Under the pieces are notes generated by a model. It saw only the letters and a list, made by a program, of their open reading frames with translations, searched no databases and was not told the DNA's origin. The position numbers and the translations under genes were made by a program. Shown one piece after another: positions 9,048 through 19,491 of a stretch of DNA of 64,000 nt. Position 1 is the stretch's first letter, and every line of letters starts with the position of its first letter. Origin of the DNA: an uncultured Prevotellaceae bacterium (GTDB lineage Bacteria; Bacteroidota; Bacteroidia; Bacteroidales; Bacteroidaceae); assembly GCA_947166345.1 (NCBI GenBank), contig CAMVDU010000006.1, positions 1 through 64,000 of the forward strand, in the 5' to 3' direction.

Positions 9048-9356
9048 ATGGCAGAAAAGAAAACTACAAAGAAGGCTACTGAGGTAAAGGCTCCCGCTGC
9101 AAAGAAGGAGGCTCCCGCAAAGAAGGCCGCAACCGTAAAGGCTGCAAAGGCTACAGTAGTAGTGAATGCCGAGAACGCTGGTTTTAAGGCAGGAGATGTT
9201 TATCAGGCACTGGCAGCAGCTCAGAAGGCTCTCACCGTGAAGGAGATTGCCAAGGCTGCAAAGATTTCAGAGGAAGAGACTCTGCTGGGTCTTGGCTGGC
9301 TGTTCAAGGAGGGTAAGCTCCAGAACGCTGAGAACAACAAGGTTGCTCTCGCTTAA
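9048..9356 (+). CDS. Winged-helix DNA-binding protein with Lys/Ala-rich N-terminal tail (DUF2582-type)
   Basis: MAEKKTTKKATEVKAPAAKKEAPAKKAATVKAAKATVVV then AGDVYQALAAAQKALTVKEIAKAAKISEEETLLGLGWLFKEGKL. Confidence 0.82.
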   Translation: MAEKKTTKKATEVKAPAAKKEAPAKKAATVKAAKATVVVNAENAGFKAGDVYQALAAAQKALTVKEIAKAAKISEEETLLGLGWLFKEGKLQNAENNKVALA

Positions 9357-9375
9357 TAGACTTGCAGAAACGCAT

Positions 9376-9414
9376 AAAAAGAGGATGTGCCTATTTGACA
9401 CATCCTCTTTTTTT
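9376..9414 (+). terminator. Rho-independent terminator
   Basis: AAAAAGAGGATGTG...CACATCCTCTTTTTTT. Confidence 0.85.
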
Positions 9415-9428
9415 GTCATATTCTCTTT

Positions 9429-10496
9429 TTATTGTCCTTCGCGATAGAAGTCGAGGGCATCCTCTATCTCTTTCTTTGTTGCCGTTTGATTGATGCGGAT
9501 ATCTCCGATGTTGCCTAGCAGGGTGAAGTTGATTTCGCCTGCTGTGTTCTTCTTGTCATGCGTCATCAGTTCGAGCAGCACAGGATAGTCGTCGCAGGTG
9601 ATAGGCATGCGTCCATAGTTCTCGAAGATAAAGCGAACCGTCTGACGCATTTTATCGACAGGGAAGCCCGTCTTGACGACACTCAGATAAAGTTCGCACA
9701 CCAATCCCCAAGCCACAGCATAGCCGTGGAGAACAGGATGACGTTGAAGTGCCAGCGACTCGAAGGCATGACCAAAGGTGTGTCCAAGGTTGAGGGCCTT
9801 GCGGATGCCCTTTTCTGTAGGATCTTCCAGTACGATGCGTTGCTTCACAGCAACGCTCTTTTTCAGAAGTGCGGAAAGCTTGTCATGAAAGCCGGCACCA
9901 TCAGGACTTTCCGGTATTTCCATGTTAAGCAGTTCTGCCCAATGGACTCCAGTGTCGATAAGTCCGTGTTTAAGCATCTCGGCATAGCCAGAGAGGATGT
10001 TTTCTTTGTCGAGTGTTTTCAGAAACTGGGTGTCAAGGATGACGGTATTGGCATTACAGAAGACACCAATCTCGTTCTTTAGTCCACCGAAGTTGATGCC
10101 CGTCTTACCACCCACCGAAGCATCGACCATTGCCAGCAGCGTGGTGGGGATATTGATGAAGGCGATGCCCCGCTTGAAAGTCGATGCTGCGAAGCCTCCC
10201 AGGTCGGTCAGCATGCCGCCTCCCAGGTTGATGAGCAGAGAATGGCGTGTAGCGCCCAGATGCTGCAGCTCACTCCACACGTGACTCAGCGACTCCAACG
10301 TCTTGTTGCTGTCGCCAGCGGGAATCATGATGACGGGTGTCTCGTGCATGCATACAAAGTCCTTGACAACTGGCAGACACAGTCTTTCTGTGGTGGTATC
10401 TACCAGCACGAACTGTTTATCGGCCCTGCATTTTCTGATGGCAGCGCTAAGTTCTTCTTCCAGGTTTTGCGCAAATATAACTTCCTGTCTCTCCAT
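9429..10496 (-). CDS. aroB: 3-dehydroquinate synthase
   Basis: ...INLGGGMLTDLGGFAASTFKRGIAFINIPTTLLAMVDASVGGKTGINFGGLKNEIG... Confidence 0.95.
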   Translation of the reverse strand: MERQEVIFAQNLEEELSAAIRKCRADKQFVLVDTTTERLCLPVVKDFVCMHETPVIMIPAGDSNKTLESLSHVWSELQHLGATRHSLLINLGGGMLTDLGGFAASTFKRGIAFINIPTTLLAMVDASVGGKTGINFGGLKNEIGVFCNANTVILDTQFLKTLDKENILSGYAEMLKHGLIDTGVHWAELLNMEIPESPDGAGFHDKLSALLKKSVAVKQRIVLEDPTEKGIRKALNLGHTFGHAFESLALQRHPVLHGYAVAWGLVCELYLSVVKTGFPVDKMRQTVRFIFENYGRMPITCDDYPVLLELMTHDKKNTAGEINFTLLGNIGDIRINQTATKKEIEDALDFYREGQ

Positions 10497-10660
10497 AACG
10501 AGGACAAAGGTAAAACAAAAATCCCAAACAGCCAAACGATTGGGAAGGAAAGTAAGAAAGAACGATTTTTTTTAGCGATGATTAAACCTTTAAAAAACAG
10601 ATACGTCATAAGAATCGTAAAGGTTATATAATGAGACATTAATCATTTCAATTATACAGG

Positions 10661-13600
10661 ATGAAACGAATACTACTCTTGATGGCCGTAACGCTTTCGG
10701 CGGCCCTCTCGTCACAAGCGCAACAGGCGCTGACAGGTACTGTGGTCGACAACAATGACCAAGAACCTGTGGTACAAGCTACCGTCTCGCTGTTGAGAAC
10801 AGACAGTTCAACAGTAAAAAACACATTCACAGACGCCGATGGCAAATTCTCGCTGACAGCCCCTCAGGATGCTCAGTACATTGTGCGTCTGTCTTACGTG
10901 GGCTACAAAACGGTCTATAAGAAGGTGACCGTCAGCGGCAAGCCCGTCAGCCTTGGCACTATCACTATGTCGATGGATGCCATCATGCTGAAGGGTGCCG
11001 AGATTGTGAAGAACCAGGCCCGTGTTTACTCGAAAGAGGACACCATTATTTATAATGCGGGCGCGTATAAGACCCCCGAAGGCTCTGTCATCGAGGAACT
11101 GGTGAAGCGTCTGCCTGGTGCCGAGGTGGGTGATGATGGTAAGATCACCATCAACGGCAAGGAGGTGAAGAAAATCAAGGTGGACGGTAAAGAGTTCATG
11201 ACTGGCGATACCCAGACGGCTATGAAGAACCTGCCTACATCTATCGTAGAGCGCGTGAAGGCCTACGACGAGAAGAGTGACCAGACGCGCATCACGGGTA
11301 TCGACGATGGTGAGGAACTGACGGTTCTCGACTTCGGACTGAAGCGTGGCATGAACCGCGGTACCTTCGGCAATGTCGATCTGGGCGTGGGTACCCACGA
11401 ACGCTACACTGGCCGAGCAATGGGTATGACGTTCAAGGACAACTTGCGACTGATGGGCATGGGCAATGCCAATAATGTTGGCGACCGCGGCTTTGGAGGC
11501 GGAGGCCCAGGTGGACGTTTCGGTGGTGGCGGCGGTCAAGGTCTGCAGTCGCCCAAGTCATTAGGTGTGAACCTGAACTACGAGAAGGCTGACCGTCTGC
11601 AATTGGATGGTAGCGTTCGCTGGAACCACAACAACACCAACCACTGGAGCCGTTCGGCAACAGAAAACTTCGTCAGCAGCACAGGCGCTTTCAGCAATAG
11701 TGTCAGCCAGAGTTATTCTCGTTCAAACTCATGGAACGGACAGTTCCGTTTGGAGTGGACGCCCGACTCAATGTGGAACATCCACTTCCGTCCTTCGTTC
11801 TCTTGGTCAACCAACGATTCGCGTTCAAGTTCTATTTCAGGCAGTTTCCGCGAGGATCCCTACAACTACGTAAACTATGCGCTCAACTCACCTGCTAAAC
11901 TGAAAGCTGCCATCGACCTCATGAACGATGAGCGTTATGCCGATGACGCACTCGTTGTGAACAGCCGCGACAACAAATCACTTTCTTACAGCGACAACAA
12001 CCGCATGGGTGCTGAGTTGCAGGTGGTGCGCAAATTGGGTAACAATGGACGTAACATCACCTTCCGCCTGACTGGTAACTATCAGGATGGTGACTCCAAG
12101 CAGTTGTCCCTGCAGGATGTGAACCTCTATCAGACCACGATGGCAATGTACGACGACAACTATAGCGAGTACTACCGCAACCGTTATAACCTGACGCCCT
12201 CAAAGAACTACGACTATTCTGCACGTCTGGCCTACAGCGAGCCCATTGCCAAGCAGACCTATCTGCAGTTCTCGTATAACTTCCAGTATCGTTACACCAA
12301 GAGCGACCGCTCTACCTATGATTTCAGTGAATGGCCAACCAGACTGGTTGCTGATGGAGGATTGTTCAGCATGGATGACTTTAACATGCAGTATCGCCAG
12401 TGGGATTCGAACCTGAACCAGCTGACAGAGAATGGTATGACACTGGCAGATTACTTGGACGACCAACTGAGCCGCTTCTCAGAATACAAAAACTATATAC
12501 ATACAGGCGAGGTGATGCTGCGCGTGGTGCGCAAAGCCTACAACTTCAACGTGGGTGTGCAGATTGTGCCCCAGACCTCGAAGTTCACCTATCGCTACCT
12601 GGGTGTCGATTACGGCACCACTACCCGCAACGTCGTGAACTGGAGTCCTACGGCTAACTTCCGCTGGAAGATCTCCGACCAGGGACAGATGCGTTTCCAG
12701 TATCGCGGTAATACCAGTCAGCCTTCCATGAGCGACCTGCTGGCCATCGTGGACGACAGCGACCCTCTGAACATCACCGTGGGTAATGCCGGTCTGAAGC
12801 CCTCGTTCACGCAGACCTTCAACTGGCGCTTCAACAACTACTACCAGAAACACCAGCGTTTCGTGTTTGCCAACCTGCAGTTCCAGACTACCAGCAACAG
12901 CGTAACAAGCAAGGTGTACTACGATCCTCTGACTGGTGGACGCACCTCGACCCGCGACAACATCAACGGCAACTGGAGTACACGTGGCGAGTTCATGTTC
13001 AACACAGCTCTCGACTCTCTGGGAAGCTTCAACATGAACACTCGCACATCGGCCCGCTACACACACAGCGTCAGCTATCTGGATGCTAACCGTGATGGCA
13101 ACATCTTGAAGAATGCTGTCAATGAGACCTCGCTGAGCCAACGTTTAGGCTTCAGCTATCGTAACGACTGGTTTGAGTTTGAGCCTAATGGTGCAGTCAC
13201 CTATACCTTCGGCCGCAACAAGCTGCAGGCACAGGGCAATCAGGACACGTGGAACTTTACTTACGGCTTCAACACCACAGCACAGCTGCCTTGGGGCATG
13301 CAGCTCACCACCAACCTGAACATGACCTCGCGTCGTGGCTATAGCGATGAGTCAATGAACACCAACGAGCTCATCTGGAATGCTCAGATAGCACAGAGCT
13401 TCCTCACAGGCAAGCCCCTGTCGGTACGTCTTGAGTTCTACGACATCCTGCACCAGCAGTCCAACTTCACCCGCACGCTCAACGCCATGATGCGTAGCGA
13501 CTCTGAGTCGAACGCCATCAACTCATACATCATGCTGCGCGTGAACTATCGCCTGAACCTCTTCGGAACGAAGGAAGCACGTCAGGGAATGCGTGGTCCT

Positions 13601-13690
13601 GGTGGCTTCGGTGGTCCTGGCGGTGGCAACCGCGGAAACCGTGGTAATCGTGGCGGCGGTGGAGGCTTCGGTGGTCCTGGAATGTTCTAA
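10661..13690 (+). CDS. Outer-membrane beta-barrel / TonB-dependent receptor-like protein with carboxypeptidase-regulatory-like domain
   Basis: Signal peptide, LTGTVVDNNDQEPVVQATVSLLRTDSS... N-terminal domain, aromatic-rich beta-barrel, Gly/Arg-rich C-terminus. Confidence 0.88.
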   Translation: MKRILLLMAVTLSAALSSQAQQALTGTVVDNNDQEPVVQATVSLLRTDSSTVKNTFTDADGKFSLTAPQDAQYIVRLSYVGYKTVYKKVTVSGKPVSLGTITMSMDAIMLKGAEIVKNQARVYSKEDTIIYNAGAYKTPEGSVIEELVKRLPGAEVGDDGKITINGKEVKKIKVDGKEFMTGDTQTAMKNLPTSIVERVKAYDEKSDQTRITGIDDGEELTVLDFGLKRGMNRGTFGNVDLGVGTHERYTGRAMGMTFKDNLRLMGMGNANNVGDRGFGGGGPGGRFGGGGGQGLQSPKSLGVNLNYEKADRLQLDGSVRWNHNNTNHWSRSATENFVSSTGAFSNSVSQSYSRSNSWNGQFRLEWTPDSMWNIHFRPSFSWSTNDSRSSSISGSFREDPYNYVNYALNSPAKLKAAIDLMNDERYADDALVVNSRDNKSLSYSDNNRMGAELQVVRKLGNNGRNITFRLTGNYQDGDSKQLSLQDVNLYQTTMAMYDDNYSEYYRNRYNLTPSKNYDYSARLAYSEPIAKQTYLQFSYNFQYRYTKSDRSTYDFSEWPTRLVADGGLFSMDDFNMQYRQWDSNLNQLTENGMTLADYLDDQLSRFSEYKNYIHTGEVMLRVVRKAYNFNVGVQIVPQTSKFTYRYLGVDYGTTTRNVVNWSPTANFRWKISDQGQMRFQYRGNTSQPSMSDLLAIVDDSDPLNITVGNAGLKPSFTQTFNWRFNNYYQKHQRFVFANLQFQTTSNSVTSKVYYDPLTGGRTSTRDNINGNWSTRGEFMFNTALDSLGSFNMNTRTSARYTHSVSYLDANRDGNILKNAVNETSLSQRLGFSYRNDWFEFEPNGAVTYTFGRNKLQAQGNQDTWNFTYGFNTTAQLPWGMQLTTNLNMTSRRGYSDESMNTNELIWNAQIAQSFLTGKPLSVRLEFYDILHQQSNFTRTLNAMMRSDSESNAINSYIMLRVNYRLNLFGTKEARQGMRGPGGFGGPGGGNRGNRGNRGGGGGFGGPGMF

Positions 13691-13697
13691 CCAACAA

Positions 13698-13730
13698 TAA
13701 AGGGGTTGCGATTGCACCCCCTTTATTTAT
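13698..13730 (+). terminator. Terminator hairpin
   Basis: TAAAGGGGTTGC-GATT-GCACCCCCTTTA followed by TTTAT. Confidence 0.7.
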
Positions 13731-13753
13731 TATTTCAATTCAGCATCCTTGCG

Positions 13754-14206
13754 TTATTTCTTCTCCGCATCCTTGCGGTCGTCAATATTGTCGCCCTCCG
13801 TAGGTTTCATCTCTTCCTTGAAGTCGGTAATGCCGTTCTCAACGAGGATGTTGTACCACTGGATGAGCTTCTTGATGTCGCTGCTGTGAACACGCTCACG
13901 ATCGAAGTTGGGCAGCACCTTGGCGAAGTACTCCTGCAGCTCGTCACCACCAGCCTTCTTGTAGTCGATGGCAGACTTCTTTCCACCCTCAAGCTTCTTC
14001 AGGCTGTCCATCACATCCATCAGGGGAATATCCTCAGTATCGGTAAACATAGCGATATCGGCCAGCGAGGTGATGCGGTCGGTAGCAAAGGCGGGCACAC
14101 GACGATGCTCAGCATCGAGCGATTCCACGATAAGGCTGTTCTTACCGCGCGAAATCAATTTGTAGAGGCCGGGCTTGCCGGCAATTGACAAAATAGTTTG
14201 TTGCAT
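13754..14206 (-). CDS. DUF5606-like conserved protein
   Basis: MQQTILSIAGKPGLYKLISRGKNSLIVESLDAEHRRVPAFATDRITSLADIAMFT... Confidence 0.8.
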   Translation of the reverse strand: MQQTILSIAGKPGLYKLISRGKNSLIVESLDAEHRRVPAFATDRITSLADIAMFTDTEDIPLMDVMDSLKKLEGGKKSAIDYKKAGGDELQEYFAKVLPNFDRERVHSSDIKKLIQWYNILVENGITDFKEEMKPTEGDNIDDRKDAEKK

Positions 14207-14290
14207 AGTTCAATTATTTTTTTCGTTTATTGATGTTCTTTTTTTTGTTTTCGTTTTTGTTTTCGTTTTCGTTATTTCGTTATCTCGTTA

Positions 14291-14926
14291 TTACGACATG
14301 ACGTTATTTCGACTTAAAAAGTCGTCTATCTGGCGATCAAGGTCGGTGTTGCCATCATTGACAATCCCGTAGTCGGCATGTCGCAGCACTTCCTCTTGGA
14401 GCCATTGTCGTCCCATCCACTCCAGCGTTTTCTCGCGAGAGATGCTGTCGCGCTGCATCACGCGCTGGATGCGTACCTCCAAGGGGGCCGTCACCACGAT
14501 GACCTTGTCAACCAGGCGGTCGAAACCCGACTCATAGAGGATGGCACACTCCATCCATTGTTGTCCGCTGGCCACGAAATCGCGGGCTACGGCAGGGTGA
14601 ACGATAGCATCAAGGGCCTGGGCGTTCTCTGGCGACGCCAGCAGGAAACGGGCCACCTCTGCCTTGTTGAGAGTCATCGAGGGCTCCGAGGGCATCGAGG
14701 CCTTCGAGGGCTTCGAGGTCTTCGAGGCCCCATAGGCCTCAGGGCCTATCAGCTCTATCAATTGCTGCTGCAGTTCCGGCGATGTGCGCATCAGTCGCTT
14801 GGCGGCAGCGTCGCAATCGTAGACCGCAATGCCACGCTTTTTCAGCAGACTGCACACAAAGCTCTTTCCGCTTCCGATGCCTCCTGTAATGGCGACCTTC
14901 ACGCTATTGGGAGTTTTTGTTAACAA
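14291..14926 (-). CDS. coaE: Dephospho-CoA kinase
   Basis: VAITGGIGSGKSFVCSLLKKRGIAVYDCDAAAKRLM... Confidence 0.94.
   Translation of the reverse strand: MLTKTPNSVKVAITGGIGSGKSFVCSLLKKRGIAVYDCDAAAKRLMRTSPELQQQLIELIGPEAYGASKTSKPSKASMPSEPSMTLNKAEVARFLLASPENAQALDAIVHPAVARDFVASGQQWMECAILYESGFDRLVDKVIVVTAPLEVRIQRVMQRDSISREKTLEWMGRQWLQEEVLRHADYGIVNDGNTDLDRQIDDFLSRNNVMS
14675..14728. repeat. 6 x 9-bp tandem array inside coaE
   Basis: CATCGAGGG CTCCGAGGG CATCGAGGC CTTCGAGGG CTTCGAGGT CTTCGAGGC. Confidence 0.93.
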
Positions 14927-15890
14927 TCAGTTCCACCTTGTTGGTGCTGAGCGTGGCATTCTTCACGCCTTCCGGCATCTTCTGTATCCAGATACCGCAC
15001 TCCAGCAATGTAGAGTCGCCAACGATATCGTTGTAGTCGAGTACCACAGCAAAGTCGGCTGGTGTAATGTTCTCAAACACCTTCAGACCCGCCACAAAGT
15101 TGATCTTCACCTTTGCGGGGAAGGTGACGATATGTTCCCCTTCGGGCACGTTGATGGGCACTATGGGCACCTCGTTGTATGACAGCTGGGCCAGGATGTC
15201 GGTAGTAAAGCTGAAGGTGACGTGGTCGGGCACCATCTTCACACCCTGAATGCGCTGCAGACGGGCATTGACGGAGAACGAGTCAGCCAGGTTGCGCTGA
15301 TAGACAGGTTCCGTGAACACCTCCTTGATGCTGTCGAGCATGCGTGGCGATGCATAGATGATGACGCTGTCTGCTGAGGCGTGAGTGGAAGAGATGAAGT
15401 GCATGTTGTCGGGAGTCACCTCGCCTCTGAACCTCACAGGAACCTTCTTGGTCTCACCATAATTATAATAGAAGGTGAAAGTCTCTGGTTTCACGCTGAC
15501 AACGGTAGCCGAAGCTGCCAGATGACTGCTCACCAGCTTCTGCAGGTCGGTGGCGTTGATGGTTCCCACGCCATTCTCGCCGGCATACTTCATGAAGTCT
15601 ATCTCCAAGGGCGCTGGCGACTTGTCGTAGAGGTAGGTAAGCAGACTGATACCGCGGTCAGAAACATGAACCCGCAGTGTGTCGGTATCGCCAGAAGTGA
15701 GGATGGCGTTCTTGGGGATGTTCTTATAGCGTATAGGCACCAGTATTTCCTGTTCAAATGTCTCGTTCAGGGTCGTCATCAACCAGAAGATGCCCGAGAG
15801 GAGTACAAAGAACAAGAAAATCAGCAATTCCCTGTTTATTTTGTTAAACAGGAAATTACCGATGATGCGAAATACGTTAAACACCTTCAT
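14904..15890 (-). CDS. YbbR/CdaR-like domain protein
   Basis: N-terminal TM then YbbR-like repeats; adjacent to yajC/coaE as commonly seen in Bacteroidetes. Confidence 0.8.
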   Translation of the reverse strand: MKVFNVFRIIGNFLFNKINRELLIFLFFVLLSGIFWLMTTLNETFEQEILVPIRYKNIPKNAILTSGDTDTLRVHVSDRGISLLTYLYDKSPAPLEIDFMKYAGENGVGTINATDLQKLVSSHLAASATVVSVKPETFTFYYNYGETKKVPVRFRGEVTPDNMHFISSTHASADSVIIYASPRMLDSIKEVFTEPVYQRNLADSFSVNARLQRIQGVKMVPDHVTFSFTTDILAQLSYNEVPIVPINVPEGEHIVTFPAKVKINFVAGLKVFENITPADFAVVLDYNDIVGDSTLLECGIWIQKMPEGVKNATLSTNKVELIVNKNSQ

Positions 15891-15893
15891 GAA

Positions 15894-16208
15894 TTACTTC
15901 TGGAGCGGCGTGTTTGCCATGTCTTTGAAGACATAGCCCTTATCGACAGTGATCACCACGTCGCGAGCAATCTTCACCTCGACGGTGTTCTTGTTCAGGT
16001 CAACGCTCTTCACCGTTCCATAGATACCGCCACCGGTGACCACCTGGGTACCCTCAGTCAGTTGGTTTTGGAACTTCTGTATCTCCTTCTGACGCTTCTG
16101 CTGCGGACGAATCATGAAGAAATACATAATGGCAAAGATGGCCACCATCATGAGAATCATAGGCATGGCGCTACCGCCCTGCTGTGCTGCTAAAAGAATG
16201 TTTGTCAT
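15894..16208 (-). CDS. yajC: Preprotein translocase subunit YajC
   Basis: MILMMVAIFAIMYFFMIRPQQKRQKEIQKFQNQLTEGTQVVTGGGIYG. Confidence 0.95.
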   Translation of the reverse strand: MTNILLAAQQGGSAMPMILMMVAIFAIMYFFMIRPQQKRQKEIQKFQNQLTEGTQVVTGGGIYGTVKSVDLNKNTVEVKIARDVVITVDKGYVFKDMANTPLQK

Positions 16209-16258
16209 TGTTGTTATTGTTTTTATTGATGATTGATTTCGTTTGTTTCAGGAACGGA

Positions 16259-17206
16259 TTAGTCGTTCGCATCTCTCTCGGGAATGGACTTCAGTAGCTG
16301 TCCTGTGTGGTACAGATGACGGGCTATGGCGTCGAGCATACCGTTGATGTAGCCGGCAGAGCGAGGCGTAGAGTAGTACTTTGACAGCTCCACAAACTCG
16401 TTGATGGTCACCGACACGGGGATGCTGGGGAAGGTCATCATCTCGGCCAGAGCTATCTGCATGATAATCACATCCATATAGGCCAATCGCGAAAAATCCC
16501 AGTTGCGTGATGCCTCGCTCATCATGCGCTGGTAGTCCTCGGCATTGAGGATGGTGGCACGAAACAGCTTGCGGGCATAGTCCTTCTCTTCCTCCGAGTC
16601 GTATTCAGGCAGCAGTTCCTGCTTGGGACCGTTGCTTTCCTCAAAACGCTTGATGGTCTTCAGCACGAAGGTATCCACCACGTCCTTGTCGTCGTTCCAA
16701 TACAGGCTCTGCTCCTCCAGCATGTCGTCGAGGTCGCGGTTCTCCTGTATCAGGGCGCGATAGAGACGACGCCACAGCTCACGGTCGGTGGCATAGTCAT
16801 CTTCGCTGCTCTCCATATACTCCTTATATATCTGACTCTGTTCTATCTGTTCAAACAGTCGTCCCACGAACTCTGCCTCGTCAGCCCAGGCATGCTTCTG
16901 CGTCTCCATGAACTCACACAACTGGTGGTTCTCTTCCAACTGCAGGGCAAAACGGTTGAAGGCAAACTTAGCCGACGGCTCGGGCTTACCCTCGCGCTTA
17001 GCCTTAGCCTGAAGCAACTCCAGACGGCGGCGCGACTCGCGGGTGATGGCCACAATGAGCGTCAGCAGGTGGTTGTACAGGTCGTAAGCCTTCGACAGGC
17101 TGAAAAACAACTCCTTCTCTGCCGCATCAATATTCTTGTTGCCGTTCTGATAGTACGCGTAAGTTAGCTGAACAATCTTAATACGTATTAATTCTCTGTT
17201 TATCAT
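16259..17206 (-). CDS. nusB: Transcription antitermination factor NusB
   Basis: C-terminal NusB fold sequence 'LAYMDVIIMQIALAEMMTFPSIPVSVTINEFVELSKYYSTPRSAGYINGMLDAI'. Confidence 0.92.
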   Translation of the reverse strand: MINRELIRIKIVQLTYAYYQNGNKNIDAAEKELFFSLSKAYDLYNHLLTLIVAITRESRRRLELLQAKAKREGKPEPSAKFAFNRFALQLEENHQLCEFMETQKHAWADEAEFVGRLFEQIEQSQIYKEYMESSEDDYATDRELWRRLYRALIQENRDLDDMLEEQSLYWNDDKDVVDTFVLKTIKRFEESNGPKQELLPEYDSEEEKDYARKLFRATILNAEDYQRMMSEASRNWDFSRLAYMDVIIMQIALAEMMTFPSIPVSVTINEFVELSKYYSTPRSAGYINGMLDAIARHLYHTGQLLKSIPERDAND

Positions 17207-17421
17207 CGATGAGCGCTATGTTTTTATAGTTATCGGATGCAAATTTAGCTATTTTTCCGCTATTACACAAGAAAATAGTGCTTTTTTTTGAAATTTTTCA
17301 ATTATCCATTGTCAATTATCAATTATTATTCGTACCTTTGCACCCGCTTTTTTCGTGTGATGGCGAATTAAGTCAAGAAAACATTATTAAAAACAACTTA
17401 ATTTAGAGTAACACAACAGTT

Positions 17422-18015
17422 ATGAAAGAAATCGCAATCAATGGCCAGAAGCGCGAGCTGACTGGCAAGAAGGCTTCAAAAGAACTTCGCAAGGAAGGTC
17501 TTGTTCCCTGTAACCTGTATGGTGAGAAGAAGGGTGAGAACGGTCTGCCCGAGGCAATGTCATTCACCGCTTCATTCGCAGAGCTGCGTAAGGCTGTTTA
17601 CTCACCTCACGTATTCGTTGTCAACCTCAACATCGACGGCAAGGAGCACAAGGCTATCATCAAGGAGCTGCAGTTCCACCCCACAACCGACGCTCTGCTG
17701 CACGCTGACTTCTTCGAGATCAACGAGAAGAAGGACATCACCGTAGGTATCCCCGTGAAGCTCAATGGTCTGGCACAGGGTGTGCGCGAAGGTGGTAAGC
17801 TGAACCTCTCTATCCGCAAGATCGACGTGACCGCTCCTTATAAGAACATTCCCGAGATCCTCAACATCGACGTTACCAACCTCGGTCTGGGTAAGGCCAT
17901 CAAGGTGGGCGAGCTGAGCTTCGAGGGCCTCAAGCTGGCTACTCCCGCTCAGGTAGTGGTTTGCTCTGTCAAGGAGACTCGTGCATCAAAGGCTGCCGCT
18001 GCTGCCGCTGAGTAA
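17422..18015 (+). CDS. rplY: 50S ribosomal protein L25/general stress protein Ctc
   Basis: [34 protein letters not shown]... Confidence 0.94.
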   Translation: MKEIAINGQKRELTGKKASKELRKEGLVPCNLYGEKKGENGLPEAMSFTASFAELRKAVYSPHVFVVNLNIDGKEHKAIIKELQFHPTTDALLHADFFEINEKKDITVGIPVKLNGLAQGVREGGKLNLSIRKIDVTAPYKNIPEILNIDVTNLGLGKAIKVGELSFEGLKLATPAQVVVCSVKETRASKAAAAAAE

Positions 18016-18020
18016 TTGAA

Positions 18021-18602
18021 ATGGACAAATTCTTAATTGTCGGTCTGGGCAATATTGGCGACGAATACGCCATGACCCGCCACAATACAGGATTCATGGT
18101 GTTGGACGCTTTTGCTAAGGCGTCCAATATCGTTTTTGAGGACAAGCGCTATGGCTTTGTCGCCGAGACGTCGCTCAAGGGTCGCAAGGTCATCCTGCTG
18201 AAGCCCTCCACCTTCATGAACCTGAGTGGCAACGCCGTGCGCTACTGGCTGAACAAGGAGAGCATCGACCAGCAGCGCCTGCTCGTGGTGAGCGATGACG
18301 TGGCCCTGCCCCTGGGTGCCTTCCGCCTGAAGGCCAACGGCTCCAATGGCGGACACAACGGTCTGGGCCACATTCAGCAGCTCATAGGTCAAAACTATGC
18401 CCGTCTGCGCATGGGCATCGGCAACGACTATCCCCAGGGCGGACAGATCGACTGGGTGCTGGGCCGCTACTCCGAAGAGGAAATGAAGCTGCTGCAGCCC
18501 CGCATCGACCTGGCCGTCGATGTCATCAAGAGCTTCGTCCTGGCAGGCATCGACATCACCATGAACCAGTATAATAAGTTGGGAAAATGGAAGCCAGAAT
18601 AG
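18021..18602 (+). CDS. pth: Aminoacyl-tRNA hydrolase
   Basis: [32 protein letters not shown]... Confidence 0.95.
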   Translation: MDKFLIVGLGNIGDEYAMTRHNTGFMVLDAFAKASNIVFEDKRYGFVAETSLKGRKVILLKPSTFMNLSGNAVRYWLNKESIDQQRLLVVSDDVALPLGAFRLKANGSNGGHNGLGHIQQLIGQNYARLRMGIGNDYPQGGQIDWVLGRYSEEEMKLLQPRIDLAVDVIKSFVLAGIDITMNQYNKLGKWKPE

Positions 18603-18985
18603 ACAAGTGGCTCTGGTCGGCCCGCATCTTCAAGACGCGGACCATTGCCGCCGATGCCTGCAAGAACGGGCGAGTGGCCGTCAACGGCGTCAACGTGAAA
18701 CCCTCGCGCATGGTCAAGGTGGGCGACACCATCAGCGTGCGCAAGCCTCCCGTCACCTACTCGTTCCGCATCCTGAAAACCATCGAGCAGCGCGTGGGAG
18801 CCAAGCTCCTGCCCGAGATCTACGAGAACGTCACTCCACCCGACCAGTACGAACTGCTGGAGATGACACGCATCAGCGGCTTCGTGGACCGTGCACGCGG
18901 CACAGGACGACCCACCAAGAAAGACCGTCGCGCTATGGATGCCTTCACCGAACTGTCGTTCGACAGCTTCGACTTTGACGAATAA
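18587..18985 (+). CDS. S4-domain RNA-binding protein (Hsp15-like)
   Basis: [47 protein letters not shown]; overlaps pth by 16 nt. Confidence 0.9.
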   Translation: MEARIDKWLWSARIFKTRTIAADACKNGRVAVNGVNVKPSRMVKVGDTISVRKPPVTYSFRILKTIEQRVGAKLLPEIYENVTPPDQYELLEMTRISGFVDRARGTGRPTKKDRRAMDAFTELSFDSFDFDE

Positions 18986-19005
18986 CCCCCAAACACGCAA
19001 CAACC

Positions 19006-19467
19006 ATGATACCAGAAAATAGAAAAGACGAAGGCCTGCAGCAACTGGGCCAGAAGACCAGCTACTCGACAGACTACGCACCCGAGGTGCTCGAGACCTT
19101 CCAGAACAAACATCCCGAGAACGACTACTGGGTGCAGTTCAACTGTCCCGAGTTCACCACCCTCTGCCCCATCACGGGTCAGCCCGACTTCGCCGAGATC
19201 AAGATCATGTACATCCCCGACCAGCGCATGGTGGAGTCGAAGAGCCTCAAGCTCTACCTCTTCTCCTTCCGCAACCACGGCGACTTCCATGAGGACTGCG
19301 TCAACACCATCATGAAGGATCTCATCCGCCTCATGGACCCCAAGTATATTGAGGTCACTGGCCTCTTCACCCCTCGTGGCGGCATCAGCATCTATCCCTA
19401 CGCCAACTACGGACGCCCTGGCACCCGCTACGAACAGCTGGCCCAGCAGCGTTTCGCCAATCACTAA
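19006..19467 (+). CDS. queF: preQ1 synthase (7-cyano-7-deazaguanine reductase)
   Basis: ...[57 protein letters not shown]... Confidence 0.95.
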   Translation: MIPENRKDEGLQQLGQKTSYSTDYAPEVLETFQNKHPENDYWVQFNCPEFTTLCPITGQPDFAEIKIMYIPDQRMVESKSLKLYLFSFRNHGDFHEDCVNTIMKDLIRLMDPKYIEVTGLFTPRGGISIYPYANYGRPGTRYEQLAQQRFANH

Positions 19468-19491
19468 ACAACTAAAGTACCCAAAAGGACT

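Noticed and set aside
13590-13690. Gly/Arg-rich tail of the beta-barrel protein as an RNA-binding RGG motif
   Set aside because: The protein is a secreted outer-membrane barrel; Gly-rich tails occur in such receptors and there is no support for RNA binding.
15381-16193. 270-aa plus-strand ORF
   Set aside because: Antisense to ybbR-like and yajC genes.
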